Source: Christensenella sp034926635
GTDB taxonomy: Bacteria; Bacillota; Clostridia; Christensenellales; Christensenellaceae
Direction of reading: 5' to 3'
NCBI GenBank assembly: GCA_034926635.1
Contig: JAYFQX010000005.1
Span: forward strand, 1-64,000
DNA: 64,000 nt
The position numbers and the translations under genes were made by a program. Below are positions 26,076 to 34,714 of the stretch, piece after piece (position 1 is the stretch's first letter; each line of letters opens with the position of its first letter). Below the pieces are notes generated by a model. The model searched no databases. It saw nothing but the letters and a program-made list of their open reading frames with translations, and was not told where the DNA came from.

Positions 26076-26777
26076 TCATAAGCGTTCCGGTGCTTTTTTG
26101 TGTGAGGAATAAGAGATTTCCGTTACCTTCAGGCGTTGTCCCGATACTATGAATTTTATTTCATAATTCTTATATTCCATCCCATAAACTCGTTCTGGAT
26201 CGCAATGATATGCCGGACGCGGGTCTTCGCTGAGCAGGGCGCTGATCACAGAAAGGTCTTCTGGAGGCACATCTGTGACGGTTATTGGATCAATTTGAAC
26301 CTCCAGAAGGGTAAGACAAAGGTTTTCTGCAAAACCAGCGGTGGCATCGGGGTGACTGTCACCGGGAATATAAGGCTTGATATCATAAATAGGGGTGCCG
26401 TCCATCAGGTCCGCACCGAGGATATGGAGGATAGGACCGGAAGAGGTGCCATATTCAATATGATCGAGTTTAACAGAAGACATGCCGATGGGGTTCGGAC
26501 GATAAGGCGAACGCGAGGCGAAAACGCCGACGCGAGTGTTTCCGCCCAATTTTGGGGGACGAACCGTTGGCGACCATTCATTCCGCGGAGATTCCGAAAA
26601 TCCCCATAAAAGCCAAATGTATGAAAAACCCTCCAGCCCGCGCAATGCCTCTTGTTTCCGATATTCCTCTTCCAGAACGATGCGCGCATGCAAACCGTCT
26701 ACCCGACCGCTCTGCCGGGGGATTCCGAATTTTGTGGGAAAGTCGCTGATAACATATCCAATAGTTTTTAAATCCAT
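26076..26777 (-). CDS. trmO: tRNA (N6-threonylcarbamoyladenosine37-N6)-methyltransferase TrmO
   Basis: 233 residues, YaeB/TsaA-like beta-barrel enzyme that uses SAM to methylate t6A37 in tRNA-Thr. Motifs: TIGYVISDFPTKFGIPRQSG, the core ASRSPYRPNPIGMSSVKL, and DGTPIYDIKPYIP. Length is normal for the family. Monocistronic on the minus strand, converging on mtnP. Its presence in a window that also contains a tRNA-Thr gene is probably chance. Confidence 0.93.
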   Translation of the reverse strand: MDLKTIGYVISDFPTKFGIPRQSGRVDGLHARIVLEEEYRKQEALRGLEGFSYIWLLWGFSESPRNEWSPTVRPPKLGGNTRVGVFASRSPYRPNPIGMSSVKLDHIEYGTSSGPILHILGADLMDGTPIYDIKPYIPGDSHPDATAGFAENLCLTLLEVQIDPITVTDVPPEDLSVISALLSEDPRPAYHCDPERVYGMEYKNYEIKFIVSGQRLKVTEISYSSHKKAPERL

Positions 26778-26938
26778 TTCGGGGAATCCGCCTTTTGATG
26801 AAATCGTTTTATGCGGTCAGTTTGAAACGCGAGCCCGGGGAATAGACTGCCCTGGTTCAAAATCTTCTTTTACAATAATCATATGATATTTTTCACATTC
26901 AAACAAGATTTTATGAAAGGGATTTTTCACTCCTCACA

Positions 26939-28303
26939 CTACAAACTTTTGTTTTGCGGAAAGAATATCCTAAAGCAGCTACCTTCGCCAGGAACACTTT
27001 CTACATGGATAGAACCTCTGTGTTCTTTTACAATCCATTTTACAATGGAAAGTCCAAGGCCGGAACCGCTCCTGTCGCGTGATTTATCAATTCGATAAAA
27101 CCGCTCGAAAATATTATGAATTTCATTTTGCGGCATACCGATTCCATCATCGCGCACCTCAACCTGTACGCCGCCGTGTACCTTGCGAGCGCCGATCTCC
27201 ACATGACCGCCTTTTTTGCCATATTTTATGCTGTTATGTACAAGGTTAATTAACATTTGCGTTATTAGACTCTGGTCGGCATAAATGACAAGGTCGTCGC
27301 CGCAGGCGTGATTTAAAACAATCCCGTTTTCCATAGCAGAGGGCTGCATTTCTTCAATCACCTCATGAATAATATAACGTAAATCCACTTTTTCCATTTC
27401 TACTGCGTATTGGTTTTCATAACCTCGCGTTAACATCAGCAGCATGGAGACGATTTTATTCATCTTTTGGCTTTCGGTAAAAATAGTGGAAAGTGATTTT
27501 TCAAGATTTTTGCTGTCATATCCTTTTTTTAGGTTTAAAAGGGATTCTTCGGCGTTTGACATGATCACTGCAATCGGCGTACGCAGTTCATGTGATGCAT
27601 CTGAGGCAAACCGTTTTTCACGGGTAAAAGAGGCCTCGAGCCGATCCAGCATTGTATTGATTGTACCGGCAAGTTTTCCGACTTCATCATTGCCAAAAAC
27701 CCCGTTAATTCGTGTTGAAAGACCACTGGCCTCTATTTCCTGTGCGGTTTGGGTGATGTTTGATATGGGTTTTAGTGCACGTCTTGAAATAAGCCATGCG
27801 CCTAAGGCAGATAAAACGAGAAAGGCAGGTCCTGCGATCGCCATAATTGCCTTTAAGTCAGTCAGTGCATATTCGATGGCTTGCAGATCGCTTGCAACAC
27901 GAATGTATGCGATGACGTCCTCACCGTCTTCCAGTGTATAATCCCGTACCATCCAGTTTTCGTCCCCGGAAGTAACGGTTCGCGCTTCATTGGGATAAAA
28001 GGGAGACGCGCCTAGCCAGTCAAGCCCGTTGTTTTTGGCAATCACGTTGCCGTCAACATCGATGATTGCCGCATAAATATTTGGCGATAAAAACACCTCG
28101 CGGTTTAAAGTTTCCCTTAGGTCGTTTCCGCTTTCAAGATCCACAATGATTTGCGAAAGGCTATTTTCCTGTAATTCTTCGAGATTATCATAAAGCGAGA
28201 CTGAAACGGTCTGATATAATACGGGAATAAAAACCGCAAGTAGCAGTGCCGAAAGCAAGACAAACCAAAGCATCATTTTTACCCGGATGGTTAATTTACT
28301 CAT
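26939..28303 (-). CDS. Sensor histidine kinase
   Basis: 454 residues, membrane-bound. Two transmembrane helices (about 10-32 and 152-173) enclose an extracellular sensor of some 120 residues, followed by HAMP (RRALKPISNITQTAQEIE), the phospho-acceptor H in FASDASHELRTPIAV near residue 237, and ATPase boxes N (LINLVHNSIKYG), G1 (VRDDGIGMP), F and G2 (GSGLGLSIVKWIV). Start codon overlaps the end of the response-regulator gene by 8 bases. Signal unknown. Confidence 0.94.
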   Translation of the reverse strand: MSKLTIRVKMMLWFVLLSALLLAVFIPVLYQTVSVSLYDNLEELQENSLSQIIVDLESGNDLRETLNREVFLSPNIYAAIIDVDGNVIAKNNGLDWLGASPFYPNEARTVTSGDENWMVRDYTLEDGEDVIAYIRVASDLQAIEYALTDLKAIMAIAGPAFLVLSALGAWLISRRALKPISNITQTAQEIEASGLSTRINGVFGNDEVGKLAGTINTMLDRLEASFTREKRFASDASHELRTPIAVIMSNAEESLLNLKKGYDSKNLEKSLSTIFTESQKMNKIVSMLLMLTRGYENQYAVEMEKVDLRYIIHEVIEEMQPSAMENGIVLNHACGDDLVIYADQSLITQMLINLVHNSIKYGKKGGHVEIGARKVHGGVQVEVRDDGIGMPQNEIHNIFERFYRIDKSRDRSGSGLGLSIVKWIVKEHRGSIHVESVPGEGSCFRIFFPQNKSL

Positions 28304-28973
28304 TTTCTTCCCTCATCACATAACCATAGCCCCTTATGGTACAGATCAGCTTAGGCTCAAAATCACGGTCGATTTTTCCTCGTAGATATCGGATATATAC
28401 ATCTACGATATTGGATTCATAATCAAAATCGTAATTCCAGACGTGATCCATAATCTGGCTGCGGGTAACCATTCGTCCTGTATTGCGAAGGAGATACTCG
28501 AGCAACGCATATTCTTTTGAGGTCAGGATAATAGCCTGCCCGCCACGCGTTACTTTATGTTCCGCAACGTCCATGGATAAATCGGCAAGCGTAAGAATAT
28601 TTTCCTTTGTGTCGTTTTGCCTGCGGAGCAAAGCGCGGACGCGTGCCATGAGTTCCTCAAAGGAGAAAGGCTTTACCAAATAGTCATCAGCCCCGGCATC
28701 CAGACCGGCAACCCGGTCTTCTATGGAATCCATAGCAGTTAAAAGTAAAACAGCGGCTTTTTTACCGTTTGACCGAAGCTCTCTTAAAACGTCAAGCCCA
28801 TTCATTTTTGGAAGCATAATATCAAGAATGATGCAATCGTAATCAATCCCGATTGCATAATCAAGCCCGGACTGCCCGTCTGTACAGCCGTCTACCAAAT
28901 AACCCTCTTCTTTTAAGTGTTTTACAATTATATTTTGAAGAGAATGTTCGTCTTCTACAATTAGTATGCGCAT
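28296..28973 (-). CDS. OmpR family response regulator
   Basis: 225 residues. Receiver domain with acidic pocket VEDEH, phospho-acceptor D51 in ILDIMLPKMNG, T in LLLTAMDS and K in LVKPFSF, then a winged-helix DNA-binding domain (LTSKEYALLEYLLRNTGRMVTR...VWNYDFDYESNIVDVYIRYLRGKID). The start at 28973 has AAAGGAATC in front; the frame is open a further 81 codons upstream but that part is low-quality sequence with no ribosome site. Pairs with the overlapping histidine kinase. Confidence 0.94.
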   Translation of the reverse strand: MRILIVEDEHSLQNIIVKHLKEEGYLVDGCTDGQSGLDYAIGIDYDCIILDIMLPKMNGLDVLRELRSNGKKAAVLLLTAMDSIEDRVAGLDAGADDYLVKPFSFEELMARVRALLRRQNDTKENILTLADLSMDVAEHKVTRGGQAIILTSKEYALLEYLLRNTGRMVTRSQIMDHVWNYDFDYESNIVDVYIRYLRGKIDRDFEPKLICTIRGYGYVMREENE

Positions 28974-29050
28974 TATATAGATTCCTTTCTTTTCCTTATT
29001 ATACCGCTGCCAGATGAAAAATAAATGAGAAAAATCACTATACAAAAAAA

Positions 29051-29076
29051 CTGCTTCAGGATTGCTCCTGAAACAG
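29051..29076. terminator. Bidirectional terminator-like hairpin
   Basis: Stem CTGCTTCAGG / CCTGAAACAG with A-run to the left and T-run to the right. Serves the minus-strand lipoprotein gene; it lies before the response regulator gene. Confidence 0.75.
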
Positions 29077-29112
29077 TCTTTTTTTATGCTTGATATGGAT
29101 AAGCCCAGCGCT

Positions 29113-29439
29113 CTACTTAGCCGCTTTGGCAGGTGTTTTTGCCGGTGCGGGTGTCTGAGAAGACGCTGCGGGGGCTTTGGTGTTTTTGGAAGGAACCTTT
29201 GCTTTTTCGGATTCATTCTTTGGGGTTTTGGCGGGCGTTTTTGCTTTAGCCGATTGGTCTGCGGAAGATTTGGCAGGTGTTTTTGCCTTCCCGGATTGAC
29301 CTGCGGGCGCCTTCTCTGACGCGGAAGTTGTTGTCTGCGTCTTTCCGCTTACGCCTGATTTTTTACTGGTGGTAGAACATCCGGCGAACAATGCGGCGCA
29401 CAGCACAGTTGCTAATATAATAGATATTACTTTTTTCAT
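29113..29439 (-). CDS. Small Lys/Ala/Pro-rich lipoprotein
   Basis: 108 residues. Signal peptide with lipobox LFAGC (C21), then an entirely low-complexity basic tail built from units such as AKTPAK, KAKTPAK and SEKAKVPSK. After lipid attachment the tail would extend into the cell wall and could bind anionic polymers; this is inference from composition. Start ATG preceded by AGGAG. Located directly upstream of the two-component genes on the same strand but separated by a terminator. Confidence 0.78.
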   Translation of the reverse strand: MKKVISIILATVLCAALFAGCSTTSKKSGVSGKTQTTTSASEKAPAGQSGKAKTPAKSSADQSAKAKTPAKTPKNESEKAKVPSKNTKAPAASSQTPAPAKTPAKAAK

Positions 29440-29682
29440 TCTTTTAGTCTCCTGAATTTTTATTTTTGGTGAAATCAATGTTTGTTGATTGTTTTCTATC
29501 GCGGTAAATTTTTTTACGAGGATCTGAGCTTTGAGGGGGAGATGAAGAAAAAATTTTTGAATAAAATTTACCGAAGCTGCTTTATCACGTCCTTTCGTTT
29601 CTTATATTTTTATCTTATAGGAATAAAATGAAATATGAATGATAATAAAATGAGATTTTCTCATTTTATGTCATAAAAGCAT
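29440..29682. other. Intergenic stretch, AT-rich, no gene
   Basis: About 240 bases between the lipoprotein gene and the tRNA terminator. It contains a palindrome AAAATGAGA-TTT-TCTCATTTT at about 29648-29668, which could be a second terminator for the tRNA or an operator. Nothing else recognisable. Confidence 0.5.
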
Positions 29683-29721
29683 AAAAAAATATCGCTACCC
29701 ACGATTATGAATAACGATATT
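29683..29721 (-). terminator. Terminator of the tRNA-Thr gene
   Basis: On the minus strand the arms AATATCG and CGATATT flank a 20-base loop and are followed by a run of T. Confidence 0.6.
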
Positions 29722-29741
29722 CGGTGCCGAGCGTTCTCGAC

Positions 29742-29816
29742 TGGAGCTGATGGTGGGAATTGAACCCACGACCTCATCCTTACCAAGGATGTGCTCTACC
29801 CCTGAGCCACATCAGC
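29742..29816 (-). tRNA. tRNA-Thr(GGT)
   Basis: 75 nucleotides including an encoded CCA end. Acceptor arms GCTGATG / CATCAGC, D-arm GTGGCTCAGGGGTAGAGCAC, anticodon loop TTGGTAA with anticodon GGT between CATCC and GGATG, T-arm with GGTTCAATTCC. Discriminator T, as in related clostridial tRNA-Thr genes. Confidence 0.96.
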
Positions 29817-29837
29817 ATAAAACGAATTAGCCTTATT

Positions 29838-29866
29838 ATTATATGACAGAATAAGAACTTTTTCAA
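29838..29866 (-). promoter_or_regulatory. Promoter of tRNA-Thr
   Basis: Minus strand TTGAAA (29861-29866), 17-bp spacer, TATAAT (29838-29843), about 20 bases before the mature 5' end. Confidence 0.8.
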
Positions 29867-29935
29867 TCCTTTTTTGTTTTATGCCCGAAAGAACAGGAAT
29901 GCTCGTTTTTAATTTAAAAAAATAACAAAAACCCC

Positions 29936-29964
29936 TTGAATTTTTTAAAGTTATGATATAAGAT
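29936..29964 (+). promoter_or_regulatory. Promoter of the large non-coding transcript
   Basis: TTGAAT (29936-29941), 17-bp spacer, TAAGAT (29959-29964) within TATAAGAT. Directs transcription rightwards into a region with no gene. Confidence 0.55.
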
Positions 29965-29970
29965 GTAGCT

Positions 29971-30712
29971 AAAGAAGAACAAAATAAAGTTAGAAACGAT
30001 CATAAAAGCGAATAAAATAAACTGTTAGCACAGAAAAAAATGGTTTATATTATTCTTAGAGCGAGAGAACAGAGTTGGCGGGCGAAAGGCCCGGACAAAG
30101 TTCTCAATATAAAAGAAAGGGCGTGATACCAATGTACGAAGAAGAATGCGTCATAAAGGGCACGCGCACACAGACCCGGAAATAGCGGCTTTGAGGTATT
30201 TGAAGGGAATCGCGGAGAACGTGTTTTTGGACAAGGGCTGCGTAAGTACACCCGCAAGGCGGCAAATCTGAACGGGCTTTGCAAAAAGCTTTAGCAGTGA
30301 GTTCCGCGCGGAGATGTCGGAAGACCGGCTCGTTTGAAAATATCTGCGGCGGCAATCGTAAAGAAGATTGCAGCAGGGCAATTGGCCCGATGGGAATGCC
30401 AAAAGAAGCAAGCGTGTTGCAAGCGTTATGATTGCAAGGTTAGTGAGAAAGAAGTGTGCAGTGCCGCGTCTTGAAAAGAACGCGTTTCGTGTGAAGCATG
30501 ATTGAGTAGTATCGAAAGGATTTGACCGGCGCTAATATAACGTTACTTGGAGAGTAATGGGCGTAAGGACAAATGGACGGCGAGAACCGACCGGGGGACG
30601 CATGTCCGGGATATGAAAAGAAATGCAGACGAAAAAGACGAAGCACGCCGAACGGGTAAAAAAAAATATGTATAATTACAAAGGAGCATTGCGAAGGCAA
30701 TGCTCCTTTTTT
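29971..30712 (+). ncRNA. Large structured non-coding RNA candidate (about 740 nt)
   Basis: No credible protein: frames are short, lack ribosome sites and resemble no family. The region is flanked by a promoter and a perfect terminator and is GC-richer than the adjacent spacers. Local helices include GAGAAC 30065-30070 with GTTCTC 30100-30105 enclosing CGGGC-GAAAG-GCCCG (30079-30093); GCGTG 30121-30125 with CACGC 30161-30165; CTGC and GCAATC (30344-30357) with GATTGC and GCAG (30366-30376); GGGC-AATTG-GCCC (30376-30388); TTACT-TGGAG-AGTAA (30543-30557); GGAC-GCAT-GTCC (30596-30607). Size and position beside a tRNA gene recall ROOL, GOLLD or OLE RNAs; class not established. Confidence 0.7.
30683..30712 (+). 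terminator. Intrinsic terminator of the large RNA
   Basis: Perfect ten-base-pair stem GGAGCATTGC / GCAATGCTCC with a GAAG loop and six T residues. It lies 13 bases before the stop of the converging DUF2142 gene. Confidence 0.93.
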
Positions 30713-30724
30713 GCAATTGCGATC

Positions 30725-32731
30725 TTAATAATATTGTATCACCGTGCTGAATGCTGAAAACACCAGGAACATCATCGCGGCAAACAAAATGCTATAAACA
30801 GAGCGCTCGTAAGTATCCCGTTTTACAAGTGGCGCAGTATTCTGCCCCAAAAATGGTAGTAAGAACAACGCGGGGACGAGGTACCGTCCTTGCATGCCCC
30901 AGATATCCAGTGCGCCAACGGACGTCCAGGTTAAGTACATCATTACATAGGAGATCACAGCGATGGCAAGCATAACGAGCAAGATCCCGATACGGTTGAT
31001 AGCCGAAACGCGGGTTGCACCAAGCGTGTTTTCTTCCTGATATTCATAGCGCGTATAGCAAAGACCAACCACGGCGAGAAAGCAGAAATAGAGGATGGAA
31101 ATAATGTCCGGAGTAGCGTATTCCATCCATCCAAATAAGAATAACTGCTGCAGCGTCCCTCCGAAATATAGTGTGATTTTGTTGATCAGCATGGAAAGAA
31201 CAGCGCCCGGGTTGGCGAGCGTAAAACGAAGCTGGTCGAACATATTTGCGCCAACCGCGTTGACACCGCCTTCTACCAGCGCGTCGGAAGACCCTGCCAG
31301 CGATTGTGTCGTTGCATAAAAAGTGGCGAAGATCACGGCTGCAACAATTGCAAAAACTGCCAGCTGACCTAGATATTTTGTTTGGTGGGATACAAACCGT
31401 TCTTTAGGGATAAACAGCAACAAGAAGAGGAACGGTGCATAGTTATATTTTTTAATACACACAAGGACGCACAACGCCGCAAAAATCAGAATGTTTTTCC
31501 ACCCGATTTTTTGGGAACGGTCAAAGTATAGGTTAATGAAGTAAGAAGCCATTAAGAGCGCAAAACCATATACAAATGCGTCTGGGTTGTAAGAGCCGGA
31601 AATATAAAGCGCCATGGGCATCAATGCGGCAATCGTTAAAAACAACTTGTATTTTTTTACGGTTTTTACTGCGAGCCACGCAAGAATTACATAGAGAAGA
31701 AGGTTGCAGATGCGCCCCAGATAAAACGCGGGCAAAATCCCGAGGGAAAACAGCTTGGCGATCCCAATGCCAAGCGCCTGCGGCAGGTAATTCAAAAACA
31801 ACATGCTCGAGCCAAGGTCGCTGTATTGTGTCTGCGTGCTGACCGGCAGCCCTCCGAGCGTTGTGTTTGCGAGCGTGTTTTGGAAGTTGGCATAAACGTC
31901 GTTGTAACTGGTGGAAATTTGGTTGCCGCCGCCTGCCGTCGGGAACCACTCTCCACCAGCCATCATCAGCGATTTTGAAAAATGCAGCTGCTCGTCTGGT
32001 GTATCCATGATCGGCGTAATGAGACAAAAGATTACACCGAAAATAAGACCTATGATCAGAAAATTGCGGGAAAGCGATTGCGTCCAAAGGCAGATACAGG
32101 CAACCCCGCAAATCATGATAATCATGCACAGCGCCCAAAGGTCAGTGCTGATGTAACGCGTACCAAACGTCAGGCTTAAAGAAGCATTCGCAGCCTGTCC
32201 GTTGAGGGTAAGCGCCGGAGCGTTTTCGGAAATTGTGGTAGTAACAGGCATTAATGCGTTGGAGATAGAATCCGCCTGTGTCGTAATCTGTAGGGTAAGC
32301 TGCTGCCCGCGCGCGTCGAACCCGGCGGGAAGTCCCATATAAAGAGGCTGTTTTGCCGCGTCTCCATTAAAGTCGATTTGACACAAAAGACTTCCGTCTG
32401 CGCTCAAAAGCTGCGCGGTATATTTCGCAGAGACATCCTGCCCTCCATCATCCATTTCGAACCCGATCATGCTGGGCTGCGCATCTCCGACATAAGTGAA
32501 GTTTTGCGCAAGGACGGTATTGTTCAAAAGAGGGGAGAAAGCTTCGCCTGCGCGATCTTCCGCAGAAGGCGCGGGGGTGATTTCACCATATGCCGTATGC
32601 GGCGCGTTAAGGTAAGCAAACCCAATGCAAATAAGGGCCAGAAGTACGATAAAAAAGATCCGCTGTTTCCAATAATCTTTTGGAATAGCTTGTTTGCAGG
32701 AACAGAAAAATTTATTGAAATGATTTTTCAT
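30725..32731 (-). CDS. DUF2142 family polytopic membrane protein
   Basis: 668 residues. One helix near residues 25-43, an extracellular beta-rich domain of about 160 residues, then ten or so helices. The motif TPDEQLHFSKSLMM after the third helix is the DUF2142 signature and resembles the acidic catalytic loop of GT-C glycosyltransferases that use polyprenyl-phosphate sugars. Likely a membrane glycosyltransferase or polymer transporter for surface polysaccharide; activity not shown. Divergent from a second large membrane protein and GT2 genes. Confidence 0.85.
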   Translation of the reverse strand: MKNHFNKFFCSCKQAIPKDYWKQRIFFIVLLALICIGFAYLNAPHTAYGEITPAPSAEDRAGEAFSPLLNNTVLAQNFTYVGDAQPSMIGFEMDDGGQDVSAKYTAQLLSADGSLLCQIDFNGDAAKQPLYMGLPAGFDARGQQLTLQITTQADSISNALMPVTTTISENAPALTLNGQAANASLSLTFGTRYISTDLWALCMIIMICGVACICLWTQSLSRNFLIIGLIFGVIFCLITPIMDTPDEQLHFSKSLMMAGGEWFPTAGGGNQISTSYNDVYANFQNTLANTTLGGLPVSTQTQYSDLGSSMLFLNYLPQALGIGIAKLFSLGILPAFYLGRICNLLLYVILAWLAVKTVKKYKLFLTIAALMPMALYISGSYNPDAFVYGFALLMASYFINLYFDRSQKIGWKNILIFAALCVLVCIKKYNYAPFLFLLLFIPKERFVSHQTKYLGQLAVFAIVAAVIFATFYATTQSLAGSSDALVEGGVNAVGANMFDQLRFTLANPGAVLSMLINKITLYFGGTLQQLFLFGWMEYATPDIISILYFCFLAVVGLCYTRYEYQEENTLGATRVSAINRIGILLVMLAIAVISYVMMYLTWTSVGALDIWGMQGRYLVPALFLLPFLGQNTAPLVKRDTYERSVYSILFAAMMFLVFSAFSTVIQYY

Positions 32732-32892
32732 GATATTTTCCCCTCGATTTGAAACTCAGAAACCGTATCAATTATATCGTTTTGATAAAGCCTTTGTCAA
32801 ACAGGAAACCGCGCCTTTCCTTACGAGGAAAAATTGTGTATACTGGAAGCAAACAACGCTGCCGTGTCGCAGATATTTGGGGGAATTGATTT

Positions 32893-34662
32893 ATGGTTGC
32901 ATCGGTTATTTATTTGCTTTCCTGGGCCTTTTTGGGCGGCGGCTTTTTGCTGTATCGGAAAAGCATGGAAAAACAACAGCTGTTTTGCTGGATCCCGGTA
33001 TCGTTTATATGCGTTTTGTGCATGGATGCGCTGTTTGCCGCGGTAATGGGCTTTCTGCATGTTCCGGTCAGTTGTCTTTCTATCGGCATTGCAAATCTGG
33101 CGGTTTCCGTCTTTTTTTGGTACGGGATCCTGAAAAAAGGACGGCGTCAGCAATACACATCTCGGATATTGGATTTTATTTTTGCGGCGGTGTTGTTTGC
33201 GGCGGTATTTTGGTGTGCCTGCCGGCAGTTCGGTTCGGAGTTTTCTATCCGGTATCTGACGATTGACCCTTCCGTCCATCTTGGCTACGCGATGGATATC
33301 GTAAACAATCAGTCGGTTTCCGGTATGTTTTTTGCACAGATGAACAACGCCATGTTTATTCAGACGTTCCTGCCATTTTTGCCATCGGGATTTGATGCAT
33401 ACAAGCTTTTTATGATCGGGGACGCCTGCATGCTATATTTATCGGGACTGATGTTTTACGCGCTGGTACTGCGCTTTTGTAAAACAAAGTTTTTGCATAT
33501 TACCGGTATATGCCTGACGCTGCTCTATACGCTTGGATACCCGCTCAACAACATGCTGTACGGGTTTATTTACTTGGGCGTGGGCGTCACGGTAACAGCG
33601 TTCCTTGTTTTTGGCGCGGAACATTTTCTTGCGGATAAAATTGACCGCAAGCTTTCGGTTCTTATGCTGGGACTGGGGATGCTCGCTTTGATGCTTTGTT
33701 ATATTCTTTTTGTGCCGGTAGTCATGCTGGGCGTTTTCCTTTGCCTGACGATAGGGCTTGCGCGCAAAAAAGAGTTATTGAAGCGCCGCACGCTTCTTGA
33801 TTATGCTGTGATTTTTCTCGTGCCCATTATCCTTGGACTGATTTACAGCTATGCCAACTATTTTGGGGAAGCAACGGGAACAACAGTCGGCGGCGCGATC
33901 GCTCTGGAAGGTGCTATTTACCGAAGCCTGCTTTCTAACTTTATTATTTTTATGCCATTTGCTGTTTATGCAGTACTTAAAATGTGGAAAGAAAAGAAAA
34001 ATGCGCCTGCAGCGGCTATTTTTGTGTTATTGCTTATTTTTATGGCGGGTATGCTGTTTTTGGGAATCAAGGGAAAAGTATCTTCTTACTATTTTTACAA
34101 GAATTATTATTTGTTGTCACTGTTCTATTATTATCTGGCGTTTTACGGGATCTGCAGACTTGCGGAAAAAAGTGTGCGATATCTTGCGGCATATTTTGGC
34201 GTTTGGATCGTTTTGGGAGGCGTCGCCTTTACCAACCTCGAGGCAAGGATCAATTCGGTAAATCCGCTTTTTGCCACAGATGTTACGGTGAATGACTTTT
34301 TTGATATTTATCTTGCCAATAAAGCATTCTTGGATACCGGAGAAGGGATGGAAACCGAGCGGATTGCGTTATACCGCTATGCGGCGGAAAATCTTGACGG
34401 CAGCTATATTCCAAACGTGGATTCCTATGAAAGCAGATATTGGTTTGAGTCTCTGACCAATTGGCGCGTAACGGAGCAGCAGGCTTTGCTGCGCAAAGAA
34501 CAACCGGGCGTATGGGTGGAAAGTTTACTGGAAAACAAGGAAATCAAGTATCTTTTGGTGATTCCCGCATCGGAAACCGCAAGCCCTTATCTCGCGCAAT
34601 TCGAGCAAATGCCTCGTGTTTACGAAAACGGCTTCGGCTATATTGTAGAGAAGACGTGGTAA
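32893..34662 (+). CDS. Large polytopic membrane protein, probable GT-C type glycosyltransferase
   Basis: 589 residues with about twelve to fourteen transmembrane helices and a C-terminal soluble part of roughly 120 residues. The loop YLTIDPSVHLGYAMDIV after an early helix contains an acidic D-P-x-x-H pattern like the catalytic loop of GT-C enzymes. Followed 52 bases later by a GT2 gene of the dolichyl-phosphate mannose synthase type, whose lipid-linked sugar such enzymes use. I cannot name a family. Start ATG preceded by GGGGGAATT. Confidence 0.78.
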   Translation: MVASVIYLLSWAFLGGGFLLYRKSMEKQQLFCWIPVSFICVLCMDALFAAVMGFLHVPVSCLSIGIANLAVSVFFWYGILKKGRRQQYTSRILDFIFAAVLFAAVFWCACRQFGSEFSIRYLTIDPSVHLGYAMDIVNNQSVSGMFFAQMNNAMFIQTFLPFLPSGFDAYKLFMIGDACMLYLSGLMFYALVLRFCKTKFLHITGICLTLLYTLGYPLNNMLYGFIYLGVGVTVTAFLVFGAEHFLADKIDRKLSVLMLGLGMLALMLCYILFVPVVMLGVFLCLTIGLARKKELLKRRTLLDYAVIFLVPIILGLIYSYANYFGEATGTTVGGAIALEGAIYRSLLSNFIIFMPFAVYAVLKMWKEKKNAPAAAIFVLLLIFMAGMLFLGIKGKVSSYYFYKNYYLLSLFYYYLAFYGICRLAEKSVRYLAAYFGVWIVLGGVAFTNLEARINSVNPLFATDVTVNDFFDIYLANKAFLDTGEGMETERIALYRYAAENLDGSYIPNVDSYESRYWFESLTNWRVTEQQALLRKEQPGVWVESLLENKEIKYLLVIPASETASPYLAQFEQMPRVYENGFGYIVEKTW

Positions 34663-34714
34663 TGCTTGCATGTTTGTGTTAAAATAACGTATGAAAAATA
34701 CAACAGGAGAGCAT

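Noticed and set aside
28974..29216. N-terminal extension of the response regulator
   Set aside because: The receiver domain starts exactly at MRILIVEDE with a good ribosome site at 28973; the extension runs through a terminator and into the lipoprotein gene.
29648..29668. Palindrome AAAATGAGA-TTT-TCTCATTTT
   Set aside because: Could be a second terminator of tRNA-Thr, but a better one with a T-run lies closer to the gene; AT-rich palindromes of this size arise easily here.
30045..30700. Short frames on both strands within the large RNA region
   Set aside because: All are under 90 codons, lack ribosome sites, overlap predicted helices and show no family resemblance.
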